Source: Nakazawaea peltata (Eukaryota > Ascomycota > Pichiomycetes > Alaninales > Pachysolenaceae). Taken from it: a DNA stretch of 64,000 bases. Both the position numbers and the translations under genes were made by a program. Numbering within the stretch: position 1 is the first letter of the stretch; every line of letters begins with the position of its first letter. The stretch covers positions 199,554-263,553 of the forward strand of contig BCGQ01000002.1 of the NCBI GenBank assembly GCA_001599355.1, read 5' to 3'. Below the pieces are notes generated by a model. It was not told the origin of the DNA and did not search any database. It saw only the letters and a program-made list of their open reading frames with translations. Positions 28,147 through 37,487 of the stretch are shown here, piece after piece.

Positions 28147-28424
28147 TTAAAATTATATGATAGATTATATGATGTGTAGTGTTGTATGGAAACCAGCTTG
28201 GCCAGCGTCTAACTCATTCAACGTCCCGACAACTATCTAATTCTCGCCTACTTGTCGGCCTAGTCCCCGTTCTCTGTCTGATTGGGGGTGTCTTATTAGG
28301 GAGGTAATTTGGTCGTGCGCAACCAATTCCAAATCGGGATAAATGAAATAAAAAGTCGTGCAATAACCCCCAATCCCAACCCCAATTCTACATAAATTCA
28401 CATAAATATATTACAGTAACTTTA

Positions 28425-29960
28425 TTAATGTTTACCACCTCTTCTCTTCTTTCTTTCCAACTTGGCAATCTCCTTAAGATCATCATCACTAGGCTCATAT
28501 ACATGCCAAACGGTATAATGAGGCAAACCACCGACACGGAATCCCATCAGCTTCAGTAATTTACCCATCAGTTCAGTTTCTGCATGGTTCATGAAGGTGA
28601 ACAGAGGGAACATGACACCTTGCCTTATGACACTCAGACGTAGGAGAATGGAGACACCTCCAATACCATCAAGATCAATGCATTCGTTTGGATCTCCATT
28701 CACATCTCTAATGTACAGTAAATGAGCTCTCCATGTTGGGTACTCCAGGTATCCTTCTACAATGACATCGTCTTCATCTAAAGATCTCAGTAACTCTAAA
28801 GCTGCATCACTTTCGATCCATGAATTCAAATCATATGGTTGTTCATTACCTAAGAATGTTGGTAAAGGTCTCCATACGTTTGGAACTACGACATCGAACC
28901 CATTTTTAGAATGTTTCATCAAATCTTCAATGATATTTCCCGGTCCAGTTTCAACGTCCAGATCTCTCCAATAAACCCATGAATGATACGGTTTCAAAGC
29001 CAGAGACAGTAACCAGTTTCTAGCTCTTCCCATCAATTTTCTACGAATTCCTTGAACTTTCACATCATGTCTATCACTGAAGCCCTGCCCAATAACTTGA
29101 CCAAAGTCTTTACGGAAAATTTGAACACTTCTGAAAGGTTTATGATATCCTGAATGATAAGGAGGACTGAACAGATTCTTGACACGGTCCTGATAAGATT
29201 TATCCATATATTGTAAATATAAGTCGGAGGATCCTTTACGAGATTCTTTTGCCTTTTGTTCTTCCTCCAGCTCCAAGTATTGCAATAAAGTACCATTTTG
29301 TAAATGAACACTATAGTCGAATAACAGCTCCAAAGTATGATCATTCTCAGAACAGTCACTCACAAGGAACAGCAAATCGATTAATTCGTGATGGTATGTC
29401 AAATTCATCAAATTACGGAACATTAACGGCAAGACATGTTCCAGATCACGTAATGGGATCAATAATAAAACGATGTCTCCAGACAGTTTCGGATCTTTCT
29501 TTCTACCTGAATACAGATTCAAATCATAATAATCATAATCAGCATCATCAGTACTAAGAGCTGTATCGAGATCCGACTCGGGTTCCTTCGAATTAGGATC
29601 GACCGCCACGGCCCCATCTTTACCAATCCGGAAGTACCCAAACTTGTCCTTCGCTATCCCATTTTCGACATGAATATCTCGAAGAATTTGAGAATCGGTA
29701 TCTTTAGGCTTTGGAGGAATCACTTTGACGGTCTCTGGAGCAGAAGAATCACTTCTACCAAACAAAAAGATCCAGAGCACCACACATCCAATGATAATCC
29801 CCATCAGTCTGACCAACCTCAACCGGAGGATTTGCCCTTTAGTCTTGGGGTATAACCGTTGAGACCTGAAAAATTGTTAGTACGTTATTAGTATGGATTA
29901 CAGTAGATTGATCACTTACAATGGAAGATCGGTTCGCTTCCCATATTTGTCCACCGCCAT
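28425..29960 (-). CDS. VAN1: Van1, mannan polymerase I subunit (spliced)
   Basis: Type II Golgi mannosyltransferase that, with Mnn9 (M-Pol I), extends the N-glycan outer-chain backbone. A 493-residue product from two exons: exon 1 is 29960-29920, the intron 29919-29866 (54 bases: donor GTAAGT, branch TACTAAC, acceptor TTCAG), exon 2 is 29865-28425. Without exon 1 there is no suitable ATG (the longer frame opens at TTG). A basic tail precedes one membrane segment (MGIIIGCVVLWIFLFG, about 36-51). The catalytic region has IPLRDLEHVLPLMFRNLMNL, FGQVIGQGFSDRH, the DxD motif in YWRDLDVE, and a C-terminus GGLPHYTVWHVYEPSDDDL typical of Van1. Tandem with PRM15. Confidence 0.94.
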
Positions 29961-30266
29961 ACCTTGATCACACTGTTGTCTCCTCTTCTTAACACCTAAG
30001 CGCCAATAAAATACTCTTTAAATTTCGGATCTTTTTTTTATTCAAATGAACGAGTAGAAAAGGCAGCGCAAAGGGTGAAAATTCACGTCTGCGACGCGGA
30101 TTGCGCGAAGGGCAAGGGCAAAAGAAGGGCGAAGGAAGGGGCAAGAATGAAGGGTGGGTCTATACGGCTACAGAAGAGACTAGAAGCTATGATTACGGAG
30201 CACAGATTGCAGATTGCATTCTAGAGAGTATACAAGGACGAACTACAGACATCTCCAAAGCCATTC
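29961..30266. promoter_or_regulatory. VAN1 promoter / PRM15 3' region
   Basis: This 306-base spacer separates two tandem minus-strand genes. A purine-rich stretch lies at 30100-30160 (AAGGGCAAG-like words). No gene or specific motif recognised. Confidence 0.5.
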
Positions 30267-32098
30267 TCAACATTTCTCTTCTAATCCAAATCTCAAAGGT
30301 TGGAACCATTCCTCACGAAGAACCTTCCATGTATCCTTGGCAAGGGCAAGGGCACGCTCCTCAGAATTCGACTTCAGTTCTATATAAAGTTTAAGCTTCG
30401 GTTCTGTGCCGGATCCACGGGCAGTGAAACGCACATGATCCAAATCCGAAACGGCATTTTGCGGCACAAGCTCCACAGTAATCATTTGAGATGAGGGATC
30501 AGTCGGGAGAATAGGTTTATGATCAGCCGTAGTGGAGTCGTACCCTACGGTAAGATCACGGTACAGAATCACATTATAATGCTTAATTTGATCTGGATAC
30601 TGCTTCTCACTATACTTTCTTATAACCGTATTGAATATTTTAGGGGTAGTGTCCAAATCAGGTACAAAATAGTACCCATTGAATTCTTTGTAGTATCCGA
30701 ATTCTTCGAATCCTTGTTTTAACTTATCAATTGCATTCAATCCCTGTTTACACCAATGGTCATACATTTGGATAAACATACACAAAGCACTAATTCCGTC
30801 TTTGTCGTGTACCACACTAAACATGAATCCTATCAGTTCTTCGTAAGCAAAGGGAACTTTGAAGCCTTGTTTTTCGAGTTCAATGGCTTTATTTCCGATC
30901 CATTTGAATCCTGTCAAGGTGTCTTCGTAATGAAATCCTTTAATCTTCAGCATCGATCTGATCATCTGAGACGATACGGTTGAATTCAATAAATACACTT
31001 TTTCTGGGTCTTCTTCAGAGATTTCTATTATATATTGGGCAAAAAGAAATCCAATCTCATTTCCAGTGAGTTGTTTCCATTGCCCAGATTCAGATAATTT
31101 TACTGCCAGAGAAAATCTATCAGCATCCGGATCATTAAGCAAGACAAGTTCGAGTCCTTGGCTATCAGCCAATGAGATAGCAATATCCAGAGCACCTTTT
31201 TCTTCGGGATTTGGAAATTTCACAGTACTAAAATCTGGATCTGGATCTTCTTGTTGGGGTGGGATAATCAATTCTAAATTTTTACCAAACCTACTCAGTG
31301 AATTCTTGACAAATTGTCCTCCTACACCATGCATCGGTGTATATACACATTTCAATGGACTTTCCAATGGGGTTTTCAACAATTTGGTCTCTACCAGCAG
31401 CATATATTTGTCGATCATATCAGATCTTACAAATTGGATCAAATCACTATTTTTAGAAATAACTTCATCCAAATCCCAAGTCCCATCTACAGGCTCTAAA
31501 TTCTGTAAGATACTATCATGGATCTCCTTATCATGAGGTGGGATGATCTGACATCCATTTCCCCAATATACTTTATAACCATTGTCCAGTGCCGGATTAT
31601 GACTAGCAGTGACCATAACTCCAGCAGACAGTTTATAGAAATCAACAGCAAACGGGACCAATGGTGTAGCAACGATCTCAGGACCAAGATACCATACTTT
31701 AATACCCTTCAAAAGGAACAGAACCGCCGTAATCTTAGCAAATGTCGCCGAATTATGACGGTGATCATGTCCAATCACCACACTGGGAGACTCCAGTACT
31801 TGCTGTTTTACATAGGCAGCTAAACCTTGAGATGCTTGTAAAACAGTAATATCATTCATTCTACTGAATCCAGCCTCCATTCTAGCTCTTAAGCCAGCTG
31901 TACCGAACGCAATTCGTTCTCTTAACCTCGCCTCCAATTCCTCAACATTGTCAGCTTTCTGAAGATCGAGTATCTCCTGTCTAGTTACAGGATTCTAAAT
32001 ATGTTAGTTTCCAATGCATAAAATTCAACCACCATAATACTCACCTTATCGAGACGTAACCATTCGGCTACAAGTTCTTGAATATCCCGTTGTTTCAT
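30267..32098 (-). CDS. PRM15: Phosphoribomutase (Prm15/Pgm3-type, spliced)
   Basis: Alpha-phosphohexomutase family; the S. cerevisiae homologue interconverts ribose-1- and ribose-5-phosphate. A 593-residue product from two exons: exon 1 is 32098-32045 (18 codons, MKQRDIQELVAEWLRLDK), the intron 32044-31995 (50 bases: donor GTGAGT, branch AACTAAC, acceptor TTTAG), exon 2 is 31994-30267. Without the exon the frame begins at TTG and lacks the usual N-terminal helix. Active-site Ser loop in VMVTASHNP, metal loop LNDPDADR, sugar-binding GFKWIGN and FAYEELIG, phosphate loop RGSGTEPKLK. A CTG lies in HNPA-x-DNGYKVY, plausible as Ala. With RPE1 and PRPP synthetase it touches pentose phosphate metabolism. 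Confidence 0.94.
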
Positions 32099-32877
32099 TG
32101 CCCGGGCCAACTACTGTGAATCGATCAAAAGCCGATTTCAAACAACGAGACAGAGCGGAAATTGAATTATGACACATCATAACACCAATAAGGATGAGTA
32201 AACATCATAACACCAAAAGACATAAGAAGGATCGGAAAGCAAGCGGGGTAAAAATAGAAATTCGGGATAAACTACATGGGGTTTGAGAGGAGTTTGACAG
32301 ATTCAGAGAAGGAGCTTAGACGGGATTACCCAGCTCCTGTAAATTTGCTGACTGCTCATGATATTACTCCATACGATAGGAGTCAGAAATACACATCAAA
32401 TTCTTATCATTTCATAAGTCACGGGTATCTCCTTACATCAGCTCAGCTACGCATAAATATCACAAGTTCACGGCTTGTACACAGCTTATTCCTGTAAACT
32501 TAATTGGACAAATATTCTTTACACTAAATTCGTATGACTGCAATCAAAAGCATAGAATGTTTTTCTGCAGGTAGAGGGAAAAATGTCTGAATTTTTTTGT
32601 GGTGTGATTTTTGGGTAGGGAAGGAAATTAAAAAAGGGTCGCTCAGCTTACGTTTACTATGGGAAAACCAAATGAGGGTCGCGCAGTCAAAAATAACATG
32701 ATTTTCACTATCACTCTCTGCAGGAAGGGAACTGAAAAAGGGGATAGAGCGTGGATAGAGGGTGGGAATTGGGGGTTTGAATAATCTTTATAAATAGAGT
32801 GGAAATTCTCGTTTATAAACAGTCAGTTGATCCACTATCAAACCCCATAAACTAATACAAATTACAATCATAACAAA
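32099..32877. promoter_or_regulatory. PRM15 / small mitochondrial-type gene divergent spacer
   Basis: 779 bases. Two GGGTCGC(T/G)CAG words lie about 45 bases apart near 32635-32685. A TATA element TTTATAAATA (about 32788-32797) is about 85 bases before the ATG at 32878. A 73-codon frame at 32276 shows no domain. Confidence 0.55.
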
Positions 32878-33087
32878 ATGTCTATTGCTATCCCAATGAG
32901 ATTCGCCGTTGCCCAAACTGCCTCCAAGGCTGTTGCTCGTGCCCCACAAAGAATTGGACCTAACCCAATTTTCGGTGAGATCAAGAGAGTTACCCCTGTT
33001 GTTGCCAAATGGGGTGTAATGATGTTTGGATTCTTGACATGGCCACAAGCTTTCAGATATGGTCTTGACAAGACTACCGGTGTTTAA
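32878..33087 (+). CDS. Small mitochondrial-type membrane protein (possibly Qcr10-like)
   Basis: 69 residues. The N-terminus MSIAIPMRFAVAQTASKAVARAPQR has no acidic residue and looks like a mitochondrial targeting or amphipathic segment. A single membrane stretch follows (about VVAKWGVMMFGFLTW) and a short tail. The WG...G...WP spacing is reminiscent of complex III subunit Qcr10, but the match is weak and I do not assert it. Codon use is that of a well-expressed gene (GCC, GTT, AAG, no CTG), and a TATA box is well placed. A respiratory-chain accessory subunit is the most natural guess. Confidence 0.75.
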   Translation: MSIAIPMRFAVAQTASKAVARAPQRIGPNPIFGEIKRVTPVVAKWGVMMFGFLTWPQAFRYGLDKTTGV

Positions 33088-33252
33088 ATAAACCCGATTA
33101 TTTAATGACTCAACGATTTTCTAATATTGTATAACTAAACTTAACTTAATGTAGAGACCAAAAGAAGCGAGTTTTTGTTCCTGTCCATCTGCTTGTCTTC
33201 AATTTTCCTCCCTTTTCTTCCTCCTTCTAACCCCTAACCCCTTGCCCATCCC

Positions 33253-33270
33253 ATTTCCATTTTAGGAAAT
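33253..33270. promoter_or_regulatory. Mcm1-type CArG palindrome
   Basis: ATTTCCATTTTAGGAAAT, the same 18-base layout as the sites at 26422 and 43445, with CC(A/T)6GG at its centre. It is 76 bases before the VAM3 ATG and directly follows a C/T-rich stretch, as at the other two loci. Confidence 0.65.
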
Positions 33271-33346
33271 AATTACTGACCCACAACAAAAAACAAAGGC
33301 AAAAAAACGGTGACATCTCTTCAAATTAAGTCTGAGAACAGCCAGA

Positions 33347-34150
33347 ATGTCGTTTGCAAAGTTCGATGTTGAGGCTCAAACTGGTGTCAGGAGTCCATCC
33401 ATGGTGACCCAATCCAGTATACTTGATAGTTTATCCGATGATGTATCCGAATTCGCAAGTAATGTGACGAAATTTGAGAGAAATTTGAGCTCGGTTGGGT
33501 CTTCAAGCGGCGACAGTCATCGCTCTCGTCTGCTTTTAGCCCAGATTCTTGATAAATTGGCTTCTAGGAGCGATTATTTGGATTCAAAGTTTACAAATAT
33601 GAAACAATCTACATTGGATGACCGAGAAAAGATCATATATGATAAGGTACTTGCCGAATTCCAGAGATTAAATTCCAAGTTTAAGACAATTAAGAACGAA
33701 TATACCGAGAAAGTAAAGAGTTTTCCTCTTGCTGAACGTACTGAAATGCAGCAACTGTTAGCAGAAGAGGAACTGAGTGCTTCTAATACCGAATCTACGC
33801 CACTTTTGCTGGCCCAACAGCAACAAATACAACTGCCTCAAATAAACGAGAGAGAATTACAATACCATCAGTACTTAATTCAACATAGATCCGAAGATAT
33901 CGACCAACTTGCTAATGGAGTGAATGAAATTAATGTTATTTTTAAAGATTTGAATAGTTTGATCCAACAGCAGGGTCTGCAAGTGGATCGTATTGAAGAT
34001 AATTTAGTCACTTATACTAATAATAATCAGTTTGCCAACCAGGAGTTGATCAAACTGGATAATTATCAACGTCGTAAAGGTCGTTGGTGTTTCATGCTTT
34101 TAATTGCTGTCATAGTGATATCCATCGTGATACTACTGATAGTTGCCTAA
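33347..34150 (+). CDS. VAM3: Vacuolar syntaxin (Qa-SNARE) Vam3
   Basis: Qa-SNARE for homotypic vacuole fusion and late traffic to the vacuole. 267 residues. The start MSFAKFDVEAQ mirrors S. cerevisiae Vam3 (MSFFDIEAQ). An N-terminal helical domain (about 25-125) is followed by ESTPLLL near residue 150, matching the acidic dileucine signal that routes Vam3 by AP-3. The SNARE helix (about 180-245) has the central Gln in NSLIQQQGLQVDRIEDN, and the tail anchor is WCFMLLIAVIVISIVILLIVA. It ends 24 bases from convergent TEP1. YCK3 and PKR1 in this window also act at the vacuole. Confidence 0.92.
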   Translation: MSFAKFDVEAQTGVRSPSMVTQSSILDSLSDDVSEFASNVTKFERNLSSVGSSSGDSHRSRLLLAQILDKLASRSDYLDSKFTNMKQSTLDDREKIIYDKVLAEFQRLNSKFKTIKNEYTEKVKSFPLAERTEMQQLLAEEELSASNTESTPLLLAQQQQIQLPQINERELQYHQYLIQHRSEDIDQLANGVNEINVIFKDLNSLIQQQGLQVDRIEDNLVTYTNNNQFANQELIKLDNYQRRKGRWCFMLLIAVIVISIVILLIVA

Positions 34151-34174
34151 ATTACATATATAGCATAATTAGTA

Positions 34175-35365
34175 TTAATTTTCCATTGGAGTTTCTGATC
34201 TATACCTTGAGAACATCCTTCTGAAATGAGATTTGGAATTGCCGTTAACAGAGCATATTCCTATGTAATCATCGTCAACGTTGCACGCAAATTCTATTTC
34301 GTATTGGATTTCAATGGAATCACATAATTTCATTCCTCTTTTATACGTTCCTTTGTAGCCATCTAGTGAATCCCAATTCAACTTGACACAAGATTGCAAT
34401 ATTATAGTTGAGTCATTTTGAGTCACATTGGGATTAGTGTTATCGATATATCGAGTAGCAAAGAGGTCTATTAAACTGTTGAACCAGAGATAACAGACGG
34501 TAGTTGGGACAGAGATAGGACCTGTTTGAAGGAGATGATGTAGAGATATTCTTAGATCTACGTTTTCAGTTTCCACGGGCGACTGGAAAATCAACTGGAG
34601 TGAATCCGAACTTTTAACTCCTTCTGTCCATTCAAATATCTTCCTAAGCTCTCCCTCTTGATACACTACCAACAGGGCAGAAAGTGAATCATTGACAGGC
34701 AGATTCAATGTAATTCTCGTGATTCTAGACACGACTGGCTGATCAATGAGATTATCAATCCTCTTTTTCAATCTCTCATTTCTCAAGTAATGGTAAAAAT
34801 AGTTGATGTACCGTCTTTGTGACAAAATGGAAATTCCAAAGTTACCCATCAAAAATAGACCCTCGTTAAATCTCAGGGAAGAGTATATTTTATTAGCTTG
34901 ATTAGGTGTCAACGATTTATCTTTACTCATTAGATAACAACATACAACAGTTCCCGATCTTCCCTTTCCTGCTTTGCAATGTACTAAAGCCACATGCAGA
35001 GGGTCTTCATTAATCCAACTATCCATATCCATCACACATTGAAGGATAGTAGAGAATAAAGGCAGTTCATGATCAGCAATGGGGTACCTCTTAAGATTCA
35101 AACCTTCCAGGTCATAACCTATCTTTTCTGCTCTCAAATTATATACTCTCCAATTATTTGGCCCATGGTTCCTGTTCATGACGTCCACCAAATCTGCTAA
35201 CCAAATCGGTTTATACAGTCTTTTGAGTAAATCATCTGTAGGGCCAGAACAGACAACTATATTGGGGCGAATATAATGAAGATCGAAAGTTTTACCACTA
35301 ACAGGATCATAATATTGGTTCTGTCTCACTGTCAAAACCGAAGCAAATACCCGTCCAACCACCAT
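34175..35365 (-). CDS. TEP1: PTEN-family phosphatase Tep1
   Basis: Homologue of the tumour suppressor PTEN; yeast Tep1 is linked to phosphoinositide dephosphorylation and sporulation. The first ATG ends at 35365 (396 residues); the longer frame starts at GTG and adds unrelated sequence. PTEN-like N-terminus (TFDLHYIRPNIVVCS), a loop WRVYNLRAEKIGYD, and the P-loop HCKAGKGRSG with nucleophile Cys 130, nearly identical to PTEN HCKAGKGRTG; the two lysines of the loop favour 3-phosphoinositides. SQRRYINYFYHYL ends the phosphatase domain. A divergent C2-like region follows (about 230-390). The C-terminus lacks a PDZ ligand. Confidence 0.93.
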   Translation of the reverse strand: MVVGRVFASVLTVRQNQYYDPVSGKTFDLHYIRPNIVVCSGPTDDLLKRLYKPIWLADLVDVMNRNHGPNNWRVYNLRAEKIGYDLEGLNLKRYPIADHELPLFSTILQCVMDMDSWINEDPLHVALVHCKAGKGRSGTVVCCYLMSKDKSLTPNQANKIYSSLRFNEGLFLMGNFGISILSQRRYINYFYHYLRNERLKKRIDNLIDQPVVSRITRITLNLPVNDSLSALLVVYQEGELRKIFEWTEGVKSSDSLQLIFQSPVETENVDLRISLHHLLQTGPISVPTTVCYLWFNSLIDLFATRYIDNTNPNVTQNDSTIILQSCVKLNWDSLDGYKGTYKRGMKLCDSIEIQYEIEFACNVDDDYIGICSVNGNSKSHFRRMFSRYRSETPMEN

Positions 35366-35836
35366 TACCCGTTCAATTGGGGGTGATTTAGTGAGAGAAA
35401 ACCCCCTTTGTGCTTGCGCGCGAAAGGGGAGTTTGTGAAGGGAAAGCGATAAGCGAGGAAATAGTTGCCGAGGGCAAAAGATACCGAGGGCAAAGAAGCC
35501 TGGGGCAAGCAGAATATAGAAGGCAGAAAAGGTACAGAGATACACAGTCTAAATGGACAGTTGTAGAGGGTAAATTCTGATAAAACTGTATTAGACAGCT
35601 ACCGTCAGCCAGATGCACCTAACCGTGCCAAACACTCAAAATACCACCCCTTTATCTCGGAACAACTCTTCCACTATCTCCTCTCCCTCCCTCTTCCCCG
35701 ACTACCAACATTCTATTTCTGCCCCTGCGCCGTACACTCATCTGCCCCTTCTTAAGTGGCGCAGATATTAAGCGCATATAATTCAAACCCATTTCAGCGC
35801 TTGCTACTTTTAATTAACAACTCAGAAAGCAGAGTT
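35366..35836. promoter_or_regulatory. Divergent spacer of TEP1 and the 35.8-kb membrane protein
   Basis: 471 bases. C/T-rich at 35640-35750 toward the right-hand gene and purine-rich (AGGGCAAAG words) near 35460-35530. No gene recognised. Frames extending from the neighbours into this region start at non-ATG codons. Confidence 0.5.
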
Positions 35837-36457
35837 ATGCCGGCTCATATTCCTATTGCTTTCGGTGTTGGCTTGACCATTGGTCTTGCCGCTTCAATAT
35901 ACATCAACCGTGAGAAAATTAAAGAACAATTTAACCGCAAAAAACGCGAATTAGAAGTCGAATTACAATCGATCTATGGAGACATCTCTGATAATATGTC
36001 TGCCGAGTTCGGGATAGGAAGAAACAGTCGTCGATCTTCGGTGAGCCGTAACTCTGATACCACAGGGAGTTCTGCTTCTTATCAAGAGAAAAAGGAACCA
36101 TATAGATATACATCTGATGAAGAGGACGACTTGTATCAGTCGTCATCTATAATGGAGAAAGATAGTGGGTTGAGACATAGGACTGTTGGATCTGGTAGTG
36201 GAGCAAATGCTGGAAGTAGTTCATCCCGGAACATTGGCCCTTCTAGTAGTCTGTCAAGCGAGACAGTAAAAGAATCAGACGGACTGTTTTTTTCTTATGA
36301 AGAATTAGATTCCGATTACGGATCAGAAACTGCCTCAGAACCTTGGACCCCTATTGCAACAGATTGGGAGGCCAGTGCATCTGAAGGTTACAATACTCCA
36401 AACGAAAGTGAATTGGATGATTATATGGAAGCAAGACGCCAGCGTCTGACTAACTAA
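35837..36457 (+). CDS. Single-pass membrane protein of unknown function (206 aa)
   Basis: The first ATG is at 35837; the longer frame opens at GTG. MPAHIPIAFGVGLTIGLAASIYI forms a Gly-rich N-terminal membrane segment (about 5-24), followed by a basic, probably helical stretch (NREKIKEQFNRKKRELEVEL) and then about 150 residues of acidic, Ser-rich, probably disordered tail containing FSYEELDSDYGSETASEPW. This layout (N-terminal anchor, long cytosolic tail) resembles outer-mitochondrial or ER signal-anchored proteins. I do not recognise the family. It is convergent with LSM12, with 79 bases between the stops. Confidence 0.75.
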   Translation: MPAHIPIAFGVGLTIGLAASIYINREKIKEQFNRKKRELEVELQSIYGDISDNMSAEFGIGRNSRRSSVSRNSDTTGSSASYQEKKEPYRYTSDEEDDLYQSSSIMEKDSGLRHRTVGSGSGANAGSSSSRNIGPSSSLSSETVKESDGLFFSYEELDSDYGSETASEPWTPIATDWEASASEGYNTPNESELDDYMEARRQRLTN

Positions 36458-36536
36458 ACTACGAAATTTATCGATACTTTTTTTATATTTTTTGGGGCTA
36501 TATTCTAAAGATCTATAACTTAATGCTGATATTCAT

Positions 36537-37249
36537 TTAACCACCTTTGGCCTTGGCCTCACTAACAATCTTCTTGATATGATCCAAACCTTCATCATCA
36601 TTTCGAGAGTCCTTGTACTTAACCTCCAAGTAAGGATATTTGACTATTATATTATCAAATACGACGAGATCATTGTTAGCAATGAACCTAACGGCTCCCT
36701 TTGGTAAAATCTTGTATAAACTCTTGAAAATCTCAATTCCAAGATGGTTCTTCTGAGCAACTTGCTTTTGTAAAATCTTATTTAACTCAAAGTCTTCTTT
36801 GTACAGTTTCTCAGCAGCAATATACTTCTTCGACAACAGAGCAGGATCAACAGGATGAATGCTATTAGTTTTTGGGTTGATTAATGACTCGATTGATTGC
36901 AGATTCATCAGTTTCAATGCAGATTTCTTCGATAGTATTTGGATATTCCTTATGAACAGCGTCTTAACTATCTTGTAGTTCTTACCTGACAGCAGGGAAG
37001 AAGGGCTTGCATTGCTCTGACTTTCAACACGTGTCTTATCTAATACCACGGACTTCGAATTATCGTCCAATTCCAATATAAGAAGACCCGCTGATGGATT
37101 ATACGAATGGATCAACCCTTGGAACGTGGTGTTGATCGTAGTTTGAATTTTGACTCTGGATACAGTTAGAAATCGGGTCTTAATTTCTCCAAAACATCAC
37201 CATTAGTTACTTACTTCAAATTGATACAGTTACCTAAATCGATTGACAT
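36537..37249 (-). CDS. LSM12: Lsm12 (Sm-like protein, spliced)
   Basis: RNA-linked Sm-like protein that associates with Pbp1/Pbp4 and ribosomes in yeast. A 217-residue product: exon 1 is 37249-37215, the intron 37214-37156 (59 bases: donor GTAAGT, branch TTCTAAC, acceptor TCCAG), exon 2 is 37155-36537. Splicing restores the start of the Lsm domain (VKIQTTINTTFQGLIHSYNPSAGLLILEL); without it the frame begins at TTG inside the domain. A C-terminal anticodon-binding-like domain (about 115-215) ends IKKIVSEAKAKGG; S. cerevisiae Lsm12 also ends KGG. Divergent from FAR11. Confidence 0.9.
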
Positions 37250-37443
37250 CTTCAATCACTCCTCCTTTATCTGTCGGTTCCCCTGATATTTCGGTCTTGT
37301 TTTGGATCTCGCCCATTTTCCAGTCCGATGAAAAAAGCCCACCACATTTCTTAAAGTGCTAAACTACAGAAAATCGTAAAGTGCTAAGGTGTATTGATTT
37401 GTAAACTGCTCAAGGAACACCAAGCTCACAAAGTGCTCAGAAG

Positions 37444-37467
37444 ATGATCCATTCAGGTTGGAGGTAG
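37444..37467 (+). other. Possible upstream ORF of FAR11
   Basis: An ATG with seven sense codons and a stop (MIHSGWR) ends 20 bases before the FAR11 ATG. It is the nearest upstream ATG and out of frame with FAR11, so it could reduce initiation there if it lies within the transcript, which cannot be seen from sequence. Confidence 0.4.
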
Positions 37468-37487
37468 TTGAAACTCCGAAGTTAATC

